A stretch of 16,045 nt of DNA, taken from Mediterranea massiliensis (GTDB lineage Bacteria > Bacteroidota > Bacteroidia > Bacteroidales > Bacteroidaceae). Of the stretch, positions 7,731 to 15,072 are shown piece by piece. Under the pieces are notes generated by a model that had not been told where the DNA came from, ran no database searches, and saw only the letters and a program-made list of their open reading frames with translations. Position 1 is the first letter of the stretch. Every line of letters starts with the position of its first letter. Where the stretch lies: assembly GCA_958402075.1 (NCBI GenBank), contig CATXSD010000057.1, positions 1-16,045 on the forward strand, read 5' to 3'. A program made the translations under genes and the position numbers.

Positions 7731-7761
7731 CAAAGATAATGTAAACCAAGGGAAACGCAAA
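7731..7761 (-). promoter_or_regulatory. Promoter of the metA operon
   Basis: Read on the minus strand, TTTG (7761-7758), a 19-bp spacer and TATCTTTG (7738-7731) exactly fit the Bacteroides -33/-7 consensus. The predicted transcription start is about 20 nt before the metA ATG. Confidence 0.75.
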
Positions 7762-7787
7762 GCCGAACACAAAGTTTTCATTCTTTC

Positions 7788-7795
7788 TACCTTTG
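7788..7795 (+). promoter_or_regulatory. Putative -7 element of the fimbrillin-like gene pair
   Basis: TACCTTTG matches TAnnTTTG fully. I see no good -33 element at the right distance. It faces away from the metA promoter, so the 7705-7911 region is a divergent control region. Transcripts from here would carry a leader of about 110 nt. Confidence 0.5.
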
Positions 7796-7802
7796 TATAA
7801 TT

Positions 7803-7911
7803 GTTATGGGAAAATATATTTCTTGTAAGAAAAGTGAGTTTTTGTTTTTTTAATAATAAATCTTTTATAAATTTGTGCAATTTAAAATTTTTATTAACAA
7901 TTATAACTATT
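7803..7911 (+). other. Long, very AT-rich leader of the fimbrillin-like pair
   Basis: The leader between the predicted start and ATG 7912 is strongly AT-rich, with runs such as TTTTTTTAATAATAAA, and has no Shine-Dalgarno site. A small dyad, TTTCTTGTAAGAAA, lies at 7819-7832. Unstructured AT-rich leaders fit Bacteroidetes initiation. I saw no long flanking inverted repeats that would mark an invertible promoter. Confidence 0.4.
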
Positions 7912-9807
7912 ATGAATGCACACTTGATAAGAATATTGACGGTATTCATTATGGGCTTCTGCCTGTTTCTGGGTGGAGCTTGTTCAGGAGAAAACAATGT
8001 GATTAATGAAAAGTCTGATTTGATTCCCATTACTTTTTCGGGAACGCTCCTTTCGCAAACCAAAGTAAACGCAACGTCTTTTGAAACAGGAGATGTAGTT
8101 GGTTTGTATGCAACTTTGTCGCCGGGAACGCTCAAAGACAAAAGATATATTGATAATTTGAAACTGACGTTTGGTAGCGGGAGCAACTTTATTCCTGCCA
8201 AAACTGTATTTTATCCTGAAGGAGATGCAGCGTTGGATTTTGTGTGTTACCATCCTTATCAAGAGAATGGCGTGGAGGAGGGAAACGATATGCTGTCTGT
8301 CAGTGTACAGGTAGACCAGCGTACTGAAGAAAATCTTTCGCAGAGTGATTTCTTACTGGCTAAAAGAAATAGTGTAGAAAGTAGCATGGAAGCGGTAGAT
8401 CTGAACTTTGCGCATAAATTTTCCAAACTGAAAATAGTCTTGGTGCCTGGTGAGGGCGAAGACTTGGAAGAAATTCTGGCAAATGATCCTCAGGTTGTGT
8501 TGACAGGCACTTATACGCAGGCCGATTATCATCTGGCCGATGAGAGTGTGGGTGGTTTGAAGGCTGTAGCTGATATTTTGCCTTATGGTTCCTGGAGTAT
8601 CGACGGGGAAAGGTTGATAGGGAAAGAGGCTATTATTCTTCCGCAGGAATTGACGGCTGAAGGGCAGAGCATCTTGTTGGAGTGGAATGGCAGGATACAT
8701 ACCTACAGTATGCCGACAGTGAGTATGGAAGCGGGGATGCAATGCGAAATCGTTGTGACTGTAACGCAAAGTGGAAATGAAACGCTGACAGGAATTGCAG
8801 GGACAATAACGGACTGGACTGAAACGGAAGGAGGAGCGACAGATAATATGGCAGATAATGTCGCTATCCATACGGCAGCCTTGTCCTTTGGGGTGTCAGA
8901 AGTGTATCGTGTATATTGTGAGGGACGCCCAGTGGCGGATATTTGTCGGGAATATCTGAAGTCGGATGCATTGACCTCCCGTGCGATAGTGGCCTATCCG
9001 TTGGTCGCTGAAACAGAGGTGCCAGATTTGACCAATGGAATAGTGCTTCAACTGTTGGATACGGAAGATGCACTGTGTGGAGGTGTACTTCGATGGGATG
9101 TGGAGGCAAATAGCTTTACGTATGAGCCGAGTGACAAACCTGCGGTAGAACGGTTCTATGTAAAAGCTGACGGGACTTTGGATTTGGTCTCGGCAGAAGG
9201 GGCTGTAGCTTGTAATATTGTCGCTCTGACAATACGTGATGTGCGGGAGAAAGTCATGCAGACGTATCCTGTCGTTAAAGTTGGTACTCAATATTGGATG
9301 AAGGAAGATCTTCGGGCTACCACTTACCGTGATGGAACCCCTCTTGCCTTATTGGAAGATTTGGGTGTAGGAGCGGGATACTTTAAACCGGCCGATTACG
9401 ATTATTTCTTTTATAATGGTGAGGCAGTATTGGCGGGAGAACTGAGTCCTGAGGGCTGGACGTTGCCCACCGAACAGGATTGGGATACGTTGAAGGGTTA
9501 TGTCGGTGACGATGCCGCATTATTGAAGGCGGGCGAATGGGGGCTTGCCGTAGGTGAAATGGGAGAAGTGCAGTCGGGTAACAATTTGACAGGTTTCAGT
9601 GTGTATGCCAACGGGACTTGGTTGGATGGAAAGCATAACAACGATGGAAACCTGAACGGCTATTGGAGTATGGAGAACGGAGGGGATGGCATTGCTGAGA
9701 AAATCATATTTTTTACGGGTGGAAGCAGTGGTTTTTATATGTCTGATGCTATGATGAGGGGGAAGGACTATTACAAGGCGTTGTCTATCCGTTGTATTAA
9801 GAAATAG
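7912..9807 (+). CDS. Fimbrillin-family lipoprotein with C-terminal FISUMP-like domain (paralogue 1)
   Basis: This is a 631-residue surface lipoprotein. The signal peptide ends in a lipobox, LGGAC, with C24 as the lipidated residue. Residues about 35-300 resemble the Mfa-like fimbrillin family: IPITFSGTLL, SFETGDVVGLYATLS, KRYIDNLKL, FYPEGDAALDFVCYHPYQ, LNFAHKFSKLKIVLVPG. A middle region (about 325-450, with VSEVYRVY and NGIVLQLLDTEDAL) is shared with the next gene. The last 180 residues look like the Fibrobacter succinogenes major paralogous domain (TIGR02145 type): YPVVKVGTQYWMKEDLRA, YNGEAVLAGELSPEGWTLP, EQDWDTLKGYV, and the ending ALSIRCIKK. ATG 7912 places the signal peptide correctly; the in-frame TTG at 7801 would add 37 AT-coded residues. 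It is the first of two tandem paralogues. A role as pilus subunit, possibly tip adhesin, or as a surface binding protein is inferred from the domains. Confidence 0.82.
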   Translation: MNAHLIRILTVFIMGFCLFLGGACSGENNVINEKSDLIPITFSGTLLSQTKVNATSFETGDVVGLYATLSPGTLKDKRYIDNLKLTFGSGSNFIPAKTVFYPEGDAALDFVCYHPYQENGVEEGNDMLSVSVQVDQRTEENLSQSDFLLAKRNSVESSMEAVDLNFAHKFSKLKIVLVPGEGEDLEEILANDPQVVLTGTYTQADYHLADESVGGLKAVADILPYGSWSIDGERLIGKEAIILPQELTAEGQSILLEWNGRIHTYSMPTVSMEAGMQCEIVVTVTQSGNETLTGIAGTITDWTETEGGATDNMADNVAIHTAALSFGVSEVYRVYCEGRPVADICREYLKSDALTSRAIVAYPLVAETEVPDLTNGIVLQLLDTEDALCGGVLRWDVEANSFTYEPSDKPAVERFYVKADGTLDLVSAEGAVACNIVALTIRDVREKVMQTYPVVKVGTQYWMKEDLRATTYRDGTPLALLEDLGVGAGYFKPADYDYFFYNGEAVLAGELSPEGWTLPTEQDWDTLKGYVGDDAALLKAGEWGLAVGEMGEVQSGNNLTGFSVYANGTWLDGKHNNDGNLNGYWSMENGGDGIAEKIIFFTGGSSGFYMSDAMMRGKDYYKALSIRCIKK

Positions 9808-9827
9808 TTTTTACAATAGAAAAGTTT

Positions 9828-11732
9828 ATGAAATCTTTCTTGAATTATGGAAGTTGTCTACTGATAGGCTGGTGGATGGCTATGTCAATATTGACTTCTT
9901 GCGTTAATCAGATTGCCGAGGAAGTGGAGGTAGGTACAGTTCCTATCAACTTTTCTGTACAGGTGCAGAAAGCTGGTACCAAGGTAACGGGCACGGCTTT
10001 TGACAGTGGTGACGAAGCCGGTCTTTTTGCCATGCTCAGTTCGGTTGATATAACAGGGCAGCGTTACATTGATAATCTGAGACTGGTGTGCGACGGGACC
10101 GATGCGTTGATACCCGAACGGGAAATTTTTTATCCGGAAGGGGAAAGCTCATTGGATATGTTCAGTTACTATCCTTATCAACCTTCAGGTGTGGAAACAG
10201 GTAAAAATCAGATGGTTGTCTCGGTAAAGGCCGACCAGAGTAGTGGAAATAATTTTTCTCTTTCAGATTTTCTGGTAGCAGAGGCACCTCAGGTGAAAAG
10301 TAGCCCGGATCCGGTAGAGTTAACATTTCAGCATAAATTCTGTAAGATAGAGTTGATGTTGGTACCATCGGAAGATGAGGATATAGACGATTTGTTAGAG
10401 GCAGATCCCAGAATCATTGCCAGCGGATTCTATACAACAGCTACATATGATTTTTTGACTGGTACTTTCGGGCAGTTGTCTGATCCGGCCGACATAATAC
10501 CTTATGGCGAATGGAAGAAAGAAGATGGTTGCCTGACGGGGAAGGAATTTATCGTGGTGCCCCAAGGTGAGCCGGATGGCAGTCAGCTATTTACGATGGA
10601 ATGGAATGGGAAAGTGTATGTCTGCCCGATGCCTGATGTTGACATGCAGAGTGATGTAGTTTGTGAAATTAGTATCAATGCCTTTCAGTCGACCAGCCAT
10701 ACATTGAGTGGAGCGGTGAGTAGTATTAAAGAATGGGGCACTGTTGAAAAGGGGGAGGGCGACACGCAGGTAGCTCTTTCATCTGTAAAGACAGCGGCAC
10801 TTTCGTTCAAACCTTCCAAAGTTTACAGGGTGTATTTGAATAGTACGGCTGTGGCTGAAGTCTGTAAGGAATACTTGCTGTCGGAGGAATATGGACTGGA
10901 TACGCAGGCTTTGGTCGCTTATCCTGTAGACAACGAACAGGCGGACTTGACAAAAGGCATTGTATTGCAATTGCTGAATACCGACCAGCCGTTGCATGGA
11001 GGAAACATCCGATGGGACGAAGGCGGAAACACGTTTGGTTATACTCCTGGAACAAAGGAACCGGTAACGGAATTTTATATTGACAGCAGTGGAAATATAT
11101 GTTTGGAGAAACCGAAAAATGTTGCAGATATCAACATTAGCTGTTACACCTTGAGAGATATACGTGGAGGAGAACTGCAAACATATCCGATAGTAAAGGT
11201 GGGTTCGCAATATTGGTTGGGAGAAGATTTGCGTGCCAGGCAATATACGTGGGCAGAAAAGGTTTTGGAACAGGTTTCCCAGTTGGGTGAGCCAGGTTAT
11301 CTGATATCCAAAGGCTGTTATTTCTATACAGGCGAAGCGTTATTGGCTGGTGAAATTGCCCCTTATGGCTGGCGAATACCGATCCGACAGGATTGGGACC
11401 AGCTTATGGATTATGTGGGTCAGGATATGTCACGGCTGAAGGGAGGAACATGGAAAGGCTTTGATGCTTCGGATACGGTCTATCCGGCTACTGATGAAAC
11501 GGGATTGGCGATTTTGCCCAACGGATTATATATTTTCAATGCAGAAGGCAAAACGACGCACTATAATTGGCAGACTACTGCTGCTTATTGGGTAGGAGGG
11601 AATACCCCTTGTACATTGACCGACGAATCTATCATGTTGATGGGAAATAGTAATGAAGTCAGTGTGGGCGGCAATCATCCTAAGGGCGAGGAATGCTATG
11701 CGGGACTGTCCATTCGTTGTATAAAAGAGTAA
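9828..11732 (+). CDS. Fimbrillin-family lipoprotein with C-terminal FISUMP-like domain (paralogue 2)
   Basis: This 634-residue lipoprotein (lipobox LTSC, C25) is homologous to the preceding gene along its whole length and starts 20 bp after it, so the two are probably one transcript. Matching blocks include VPINFSVQVQ, AFDSGDEAGLFAMLS, QRYIDNLRL, FYPEGESSLDMFSYYPYQ, LTFQHKFCKIELMLVPS, KGIVLQLLNTDQPLHGGNIR and TLRDIRGGELQTYPIVKVG. The FISUMP-like domain covers about 453-634: GSQYWLGEDLRA, YTGEALLAGEIAPYGWRIP, RQDWDQLMDYVG, then GLSIRCIKE. The stretch between about residues 545 and 620 differs most from paralogue 1, so the predicted exposed part of the last domain is diverging. The arrangement suggests duplication followed by specialisation of the ligand-facing end, which is inference. 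No other pilus genes (anchor, stalk or processing genes) are seen in the window. Confidence 0.82.
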   Translation: MKSFLNYGSCLLIGWWMAMSILTSCVNQIAEEVEVGTVPINFSVQVQKAGTKVTGTAFDSGDEAGLFAMLSSVDITGQRYIDNLRLVCDGTDALIPEREIFYPEGESSLDMFSYYPYQPSGVETGKNQMVVSVKADQSSGNNFSLSDFLVAEAPQVKSSPDPVELTFQHKFCKIELMLVPSEDEDIDDLLEADPRIIASGFYTTATYDFLTGTFGQLSDPADIIPYGEWKKEDGCLTGKEFIVVPQGEPDGSQLFTMEWNGKVYVCPMPDVDMQSDVVCEISINAFQSTSHTLSGAVSSIKEWGTVEKGEGDTQVALSSVKTAALSFKPSKVYRVYLNSTAVAEVCKEYLLSEEYGLDTQALVAYPVDNEQADLTKGIVLQLLNTDQPLHGGNIRWDEGGNTFGYTPGTKEPVTEFYIDSSGNICLEKPKNVADINISCYTLRDIRGGELQTYPIVKVGSQYWLGEDLRARQYTWAEKVLEQVSQLGEPGYLISKGCYFYTGEALLAGEIAPYGWRIPIRQDWDQLMDYVGQDMSRLKGGTWKGFDASDTVYPATDETGLAILPNGLYIFNAEGKTTHYNWQTTAAYWVGGNTPCTLTDESIMLMGNSNEVSVGGNHPKGEECYAGLSIRCIKE

Positions 11733-11735
11733 AAA

Positions 11736-11756
11736 CAGGCATTGCATGTTTGCCTG
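11736..11756 (+). terminator. Weak stem-loop after the fimbrillin-like pair
   Basis: CAGGCA (11736-11741) can pair with TGCCTG (11751-11756) across a 9-nt loop, starting 3 bases after the stop codon. There is no T-tract behind it, so it may be a partial terminator or a 3' end stabiliser. Confidence 0.35.
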
Positions 11757-11799
11757 GAATTCTGCCAGGTAGATGACTGGCGCATCGAGAAAATTCTGT

Positions 11800-11807
11800 T
11801 ATCTTTG
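11800..11807 (+). promoter_or_regulatory. Putative -7 element of the metallo-hydrolase lipoprotein gene
   Basis: TATCTTTG is a full match to TAnnTTTG, 55 bp before ATG 11863. The -33 position is weak (CTGG). It implies that the gene has its own promoter, separate from the fimbrillin-like pair. Confidence 0.5.
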
Positions 11808-11862
11808 CTCTTGATAACTGGATTTGTCGCTTTGCGGCGAGAAGTCTTTAACAAGGATTTTT

Positions 11863-12711
11863 ATGAAAAAAGGTATGTATTTGTTGGCCGGTGTACTGGT
11901 CGTTTCTCTGCTGGGAGCCTGTGGGTCTGCGCAGAAGAAGGCATCGGCCGAAGAAGAAGGACAGGTTGTTTTTGCCTGCATGGATAGCACCACGATGGAA
12001 CGTGGTGGAGTCAAACTGACGTGGATCAAGGACAATGCCAAGGAACGTCTGATGCCCTTGAGCCTTTTTGGCGATGTGCCCAAAGCATTGGTTGATAGTC
12101 TGGGTATAGCTGACGGCATTCCGTCATCGATCAGCTGCTTCTTGATGGAGGCCGATGGCAAGTACATTTTGTTTGATACCGGCAATGGAGCTTCAGACAG
12201 TCGTCTGATGGATGGGTTGGCGTCAGTGGGTGTTTCACCATCTGACATTGATTATCTGTATCTGACTCACTTTCATGGAGACCACATCGGGGGGATGATG
12301 AAAGGAGACAGTGTGGTGTTCTCCCAAGCCGAGGTATATGCCGCGCGTCAGGAGTACGAGGGTTGGATGCAGATGCCCGATGAACAGAAGGCGCAGGTGG
12401 TTCGTACAATGGAAGCCTATAAAGACCGTCTGCACTTGTTTGAATATGGCGATACGTTGCCCGCACGGGTCGTAGCTTTGAATGCTGAGGGGCATACGCC
12501 CGGCCATACGGCCTATCAGGCTGGAGGATTTCTCATCGCAGGCGACTTGATGCATGGGGCCGCCCTTCAGCTGGTGCGTCCCGATATCTGTGCTTCTTAC
12601 GATATGGATCCGCAGAAGGCGGTTCGTTCCCGCAAACATTATTTGGAGTATGTGCGTGAACATCACCTGCTACTGGCGGGCATGCACCAGCCTGCCAAAG
12701 GATTGAAGTAA
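11863..12711 (+). CDS. Lipoprotein metallo-hydrolase of the MBL fold
   Basis: The 282-residue protein begins with a lipoprotein signal (MKKGMYLLAGVLVVSLLGAC, C20), so it acts outside the cytoplasm on a membrane anchor. The fold is shown by THFHGDHIGG (ligands H136, H138, D140, H141), GHTPGHT (H215), AGDLMHG (D228) and AGMHQP (H275), the full set for a two-zinc site. The layout is like lactonase-type members of the superfamily, but the substrate cannot be assigned; a lactone, ester or phosphodiester are all possible. ATG 11863 is preferred over the upstream TTG at 11824, which would add 13 residues before the signal. It is a single gene bounded by its own -7 element and a strong terminator. 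Confidence 0.85.
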   Translation: MKKGMYLLAGVLVVSLLGACGSAQKKASAEEEGQVVFACMDSTTMERGGVKLTWIKDNAKERLMPLSLFGDVPKALVDSLGIADGIPSSISCFLMEADGKYILFDTGNGASDSRLMDGLASVGVSPSDIDYLYLTHFHGDHIGGMMKGDSVVFSQAEVYAARQEYEGWMQMPDEQKAQVVRTMEAYKDRLHLFEYGDTLPARVVALNAEGHTPGHTAYQAGGFLIAGDLMHGAALQLVRPDICASYDMDPQKAVRSRKHYLEYVREHHLLLAGMHQPAKGLK

Positions 12712-12733
12712 GTGGAGGCTTATGATAAAATAA

Positions 12734-12769
12734 AAAGGGATGTACCGAAGTACATCCCTTTATTTTTTC
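12734..12769. terminator. Strong bidirectional terminator
   Basis: AAAGGGATGTAC (12734-12745), loop CGAA, GTACATCCCTTT (12750-12761) form a perfect 12-bp hairpin, followed by a T-rich run to 12768 on the plus strand and preceded by an A-rich run that is T-rich on the minus strand. It serves the hydrolase gene and, in the other direction, the ferredoxin gene that converges on it. Confidence 0.9.
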
Positions 12770-12783
12770 TGAATAGGATTGTA

Positions 12784-12954
12784 TTATGCTCCCGGGTGAA
12801 TTGCTTCAGAAGGACAAACATCTGCGCAAGTACCGCACTCTGTGCAAGCTTCGGGGTCGATAGAATACTTGTCACCTTCAGAGATAGCGCCTACCGGACA
12901 CTCATCGATGCAAGTGCCGCAAGCAATACAATCGTCACTAATTACGTAAGCCAT
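12784..12954 (-). CDS. Small 2[4Fe-4S] ferredoxin
   Basis: This 56-residue protein is below the usual length cut-off for gene calling but is unmistakable. It starts MAYVISDDCIACGTCIDECP and ends with EACTECGTCADVCPSEAI. Cysteines 9, 12, 15, 19 and 37, 40, 43, 47 form two CxxCxxCxxxCP clusters, each coordinating a 4Fe-4S cube. It is a cytoplasmic low-potential electron carrier, as in clostridial-type ferredoxins that serve pyruvate:ferredoxin oxidoreductase and hydrogenases in anaerobes. The gene stands alone with an upstream -7 element. It could also receive readthrough from dnaX, whose end lies about 140 bp upstream on the same strand without a clear terminator. Confidence 0.96.
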   Translation of the reverse strand: MAYVISDDCIACGTCIDECPVGAISEGDKYSIDPEACTECGTCADVCPSEAIHPGA

Positions 12955-12997
12955 TTTCGTTAGATTTTAAATTATTATTAGTACTAATTACAAGTGG

Positions 12998-13005
12998 CAA
13001 AAATA
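12998..13005 (-). promoter_or_regulatory. Putative -7 element of the ferredoxin gene
   Basis: The minus strand reads TATTTTTG here, a full match to TAnnTTTG, about 44 bp before the ATG. No convincing -33 element is visible. Confidence 0.4.
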
Positions 13006-13097
13006 ATGCTTTTCCACATTGGTTGTTGCCTTTGGATAGTTTTTTTGTTCTAATTTGTTTGCTTTCTAAATAAGAGGGACCTTCAAGGGGTTGAATA

Positions 13098-14915
13098 TTA
13101 ATACAATTCAAGTCCCAAGGCATCTTTCAACTTCAGTAAGGCTTCGTTCTTTTGTGCCATCATTTGGAACTTCTCCACCCGTCCGTAGGCATGGGGCTTT
13201 TCGTCGGGAGCGCTGATGCGTACGGTCATGGTCACCTTCCTGTTTTTCAGACGCGTGCGCAGATAGTTCTGTATGGACGGAACCAGAGCGTTGAAGTCTT
13301 TGGCGATAAGATCGTTGTCTACGGTCACTTCAAAAGTGGTGTCGTTCAGCAGGGTAGGATGCATGTGGCGCATGCGTTTGGCAATGGCTACTTGTTCGTT
13401 GGGCAGTTGTCCGGCATATTCCTGCCAGTAGTAATTGACATCACGTTCGTTGAAGATGTAGTCTTCCTCGGGTTGCTGGGGAGCGGGTGTTGGCGCGGTC
13501 GTAGTAACAGCTACCTTTTCGGTGGAGGAGGCTGATGTTTGCGGATGTTGTTTGATGGACACTCCCAATCCGCCCATTTTCATGACGGGAATCTTTTTTT
13601 CTTCCTTTTCCTTGGCCAACAAGCTGGCGGCGACGGACGGCGGCGTCTGCTGGCGGGGAGGCTGCTGGACGGTCGTTGTCGGTTGGGCAGTTGGGGCGGG
13701 CTGTGCCTGCGGTGCGGGTGTCGGAGCCTGTTGAGGCTGCTGGGTAGGAGCTGCCTGCTGGTTGAATATGGGTTTGATGACTTGTTTAGGGCTACGCCCT
13801 CCACTGATGGCTTCTTCCTCGCCCGACGTGATTTGTGCCAGCTGTATCAGCGTCAGTTCTACCAGCAGGCGTTTGTTTTTGCTTGTGCGGTAGTTCAGGT
13901 CGCAATCGTTGCATAGTTTCATGGCACGGTAGAGGAAGGGCAGAGGGCACTTTTGCGCCTGTGCCTGGTAGCGGTCGCGGATGCTGGCGCCCACCTGAAG
14001 CAGGGGGAGGGTGGAGGCATCCTTGCTGACAAGCAGGTCGCGGAAGTGGGACGACAGGCCGGTGATGAAGTGATTGCCATCGAAGCCTTTGTTCAGCACT
14101 TCGTTGAACAGCAGCAGGGAGTCGGGCACTTTGTTTTCCAGAAAGTAGTCGGTCAGGCGGAAATAATATTCATAGTCGAGTACGTTCAGATTCTCGATGG
14201 CATTCTGATAGGTGATGTTCCCGCCTGTGAAGCTGACCACCTGGTCGAAGATGGAGAGGGCATCGCGCATGCCGCCGTCGGCTTTCATGGCGATGACGTT
14301 CAAGGCTTCAGGCTCGGCCGTCACGCCTTCCTTGGAAGCTACGTAGGCCAGATGGGCCACCGTATCTTCTATACTGATTCGATTGAAATCGTAAATTTGG
14401 CAACGCGACAGGATGGTGGGGAGAATTTTGTGCTTCTCCGTAGTGGCCAGGATGAAAATGGCATGGCGGGGCGGCTCTTCGAGCGTCTTGAGGAAGGCGT
14501 TGAAGGCCGAGGTGGAGAGCATGTGTACCTCGTCGATGATGTAGACTTTGTATTTCCCTATCTGGGGTGGGATGCGGACCTGCTCGACCAGCTGGCGGAT
14601 GTCGTCCACCGAGTTGTTCGACGCGGCGTCCAGCTCGTGTATGTTGTACGAACGCTGTTCGTTGAAGGCCTTGCACGACTCACATTCGTTGCAGGCCTCA
14701 CCGTCGGCAGTGGGGTGCATGCAGTTGATGGTCTTGGCAAAGATGCGGGCACAGGTCGTTTTACCGACTCCTCGCGGGCCGCAAAACAGATAGGCGTGTG
14801 CCAGTTTGCCGGTGGCGATGGCGTTTTTCAGAGTAGTGGTCAGGGCGCGTTGGCCGACGACCGATTCAAACGTCGTCGGGCGGTATTTTCGGGCCGATAC
14901 AATATAGTTCTCCAT
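13098..14915 (-). CDS. dnaX: DNA polymerase III subunit gamma/tau
   Basis: This 605-residue protein is the clamp-loader ATPase of the replisome. Walker A is GPRGVGKT (46-53). The zinc-binding cysteines are C65, C75, C78 and C81 (EACNECESC). Walker B is IIDEVHM (126-132), and the SRC motif (170-172) precedes the sensor region. A proline/glutamine-rich linker covers about 375-490, and a tau-like C-terminal domain ends in LKDALGLELY. In tau proteins this last part contacts the polymerase. The gene is monocistronic in appearance, with a consensus promoter 25-55 bp upstream inside an intergenic repeat. Within the linker the zero frame contains A AAA AAG (codons about 438-440), the heptamer E. coli uses to make the short gamma form. 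Confidence 0.96.
   Translation of the reverse strand: MENYIVSARKYRPTTFESVVGQRALTTTLKNAIATGKLAHAYLFCGPRGVGKTTCARIFAKTINCMHPTADGEACNECESCKAFNEQRSYNIHELDAASNNSVDDIRQLVEQVRIPPQIGKYKVYIIDEVHMLSTSAFNAFLKTLEEPPRHAIFILATTEKHKILPTILSRCQIYDFNRISIEDTVAHLAYVASKEGVTAEPEALNVIAMKADGGMRDALSIFDQVVSFTGGNITYQNAIENLNVLDYEYYFRLTDYFLENKVPDSLLLFNEVLNKGFDGNHFITGLSSHFRDLLVSKDASTLPLLQVGASIRDRYQAQAQKCPLPFLYRAMKLCNDCDLNYRTSKNKRLLVELTLIQLAQITSGEEEAISGGRSPKQVIKPIFNQQAAPTQQPQQAPTPAPQAQPAPTAQPTTTVQQPPRQQTPPSVAASLLAKEKEEKKIPVMKMGGLGVSIKQHPQTSASSTEKVAVTTTAPTPAPQQPEEDYIFNERDVNYYWQEYAGQLPNEQVAIAKRMRHMHPTLLNDTTFEVTVDNDLIAKDFNALVPSIQNYLRTRLKNRKVTMTVRISAPDEKPHAYGRVEKFQMMAQKNEALLKLKDALGLELY
13580..13600 (-). other. Slippery A7 run in dnaX with an early stop in one alternative frame
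   Basis: On the minus strand the codons GAA AAA AAG give a run of seven A (13600-13594). Loss of one nucleotide, or a +1/-2 shift, gives AGA TTC CCG TCA TGA and a product of about 444 residues. A -1 shift stays open for about 50 codons before TGA. An AAGGAAAAGGAAG purine stretch precedes the run. I do not see a clear downstream stimulatory hairpin. Confidence 0.4.
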
Positions 14916-14939
14916 TTCTTGTCTGCGTTACATGATGTG

Positions 14940-14970
14940 CAAAGATAGTGCAAACCGAGTGAAGTTCAAA
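14940..14970 (-). promoter_or_regulatory. Promoter of dnaX, carried by an intergenic repeat
   Basis: On the minus strand, TTTG (14970-14967), a 19-bp spacer and TATCTTTG (14947-14940) fit the Bacteroides consensus exactly. The predicted start is about 20 nt before the dnaX ATG. The whole promoter falls inside one copy of the direct repeat described separately. Confidence 0.7.
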
Positions 14971-15071
14971 GCGAAAACCCTGTTTTCGGCTTTAACTTCC
15001 GAGGTGCCGCCTATTTTCTGAAAAGATAGTGCAAACCGAGCGAAGTATGAAAACGAAAACTTTGTTTTCAT
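14941..15071. repeat. Two copies of a roughly 50-bp intergenic direct repeat with internal hairpins
   Basis: Copy 1 (14941-14990) and copy 2 (15022-15071) share AAAGATAGTGCAAACCGAG, then GAAGT, CGAAAAC and TGTTTTC at the same spacing. Each ends in a hairpin: CGAAAAC/GTTTTCG around 14972-14988, and GAAAAC/GTTTTC around 15055-15069. The second copy has TATCTTTT in place of the -7 TATCTTTG (minus strand) and has lost the -33 TTTG, so only copy 1 looks active. The copies are offset by 81 bp. Confidence 0.75.
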
Positions 15072-15072
15072 G

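Noticed and set aside
7705..7911. Invertible (phase-variable) promoter before the adhesin-like pair
   Set aside because: I looked for flanking inverted repeats and saw only a tiny dyad at 7819-7832; no recombinase gene is in the window.
12712..12963. Plus-strand open frame downstream of the hydrolase
   Set aside because: It runs through the terminator and is antisense to the unmistakable ferredoxin gene.
12938..13123. 61-residue minus-strand frame between dnaX and the ferredoxin gene
   Set aside because: It has no motif, overlaps the ferredoxin start in another frame, and its composition is that of AT-rich non-coding DNA.
13953..14948. 331-residue open frame on the plus strand opposite dnaX
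   Set aside because: It lies over the conserved ATPase domain of dnaX and its translation is compositionally odd (V/G/D-rich) without family motifs.
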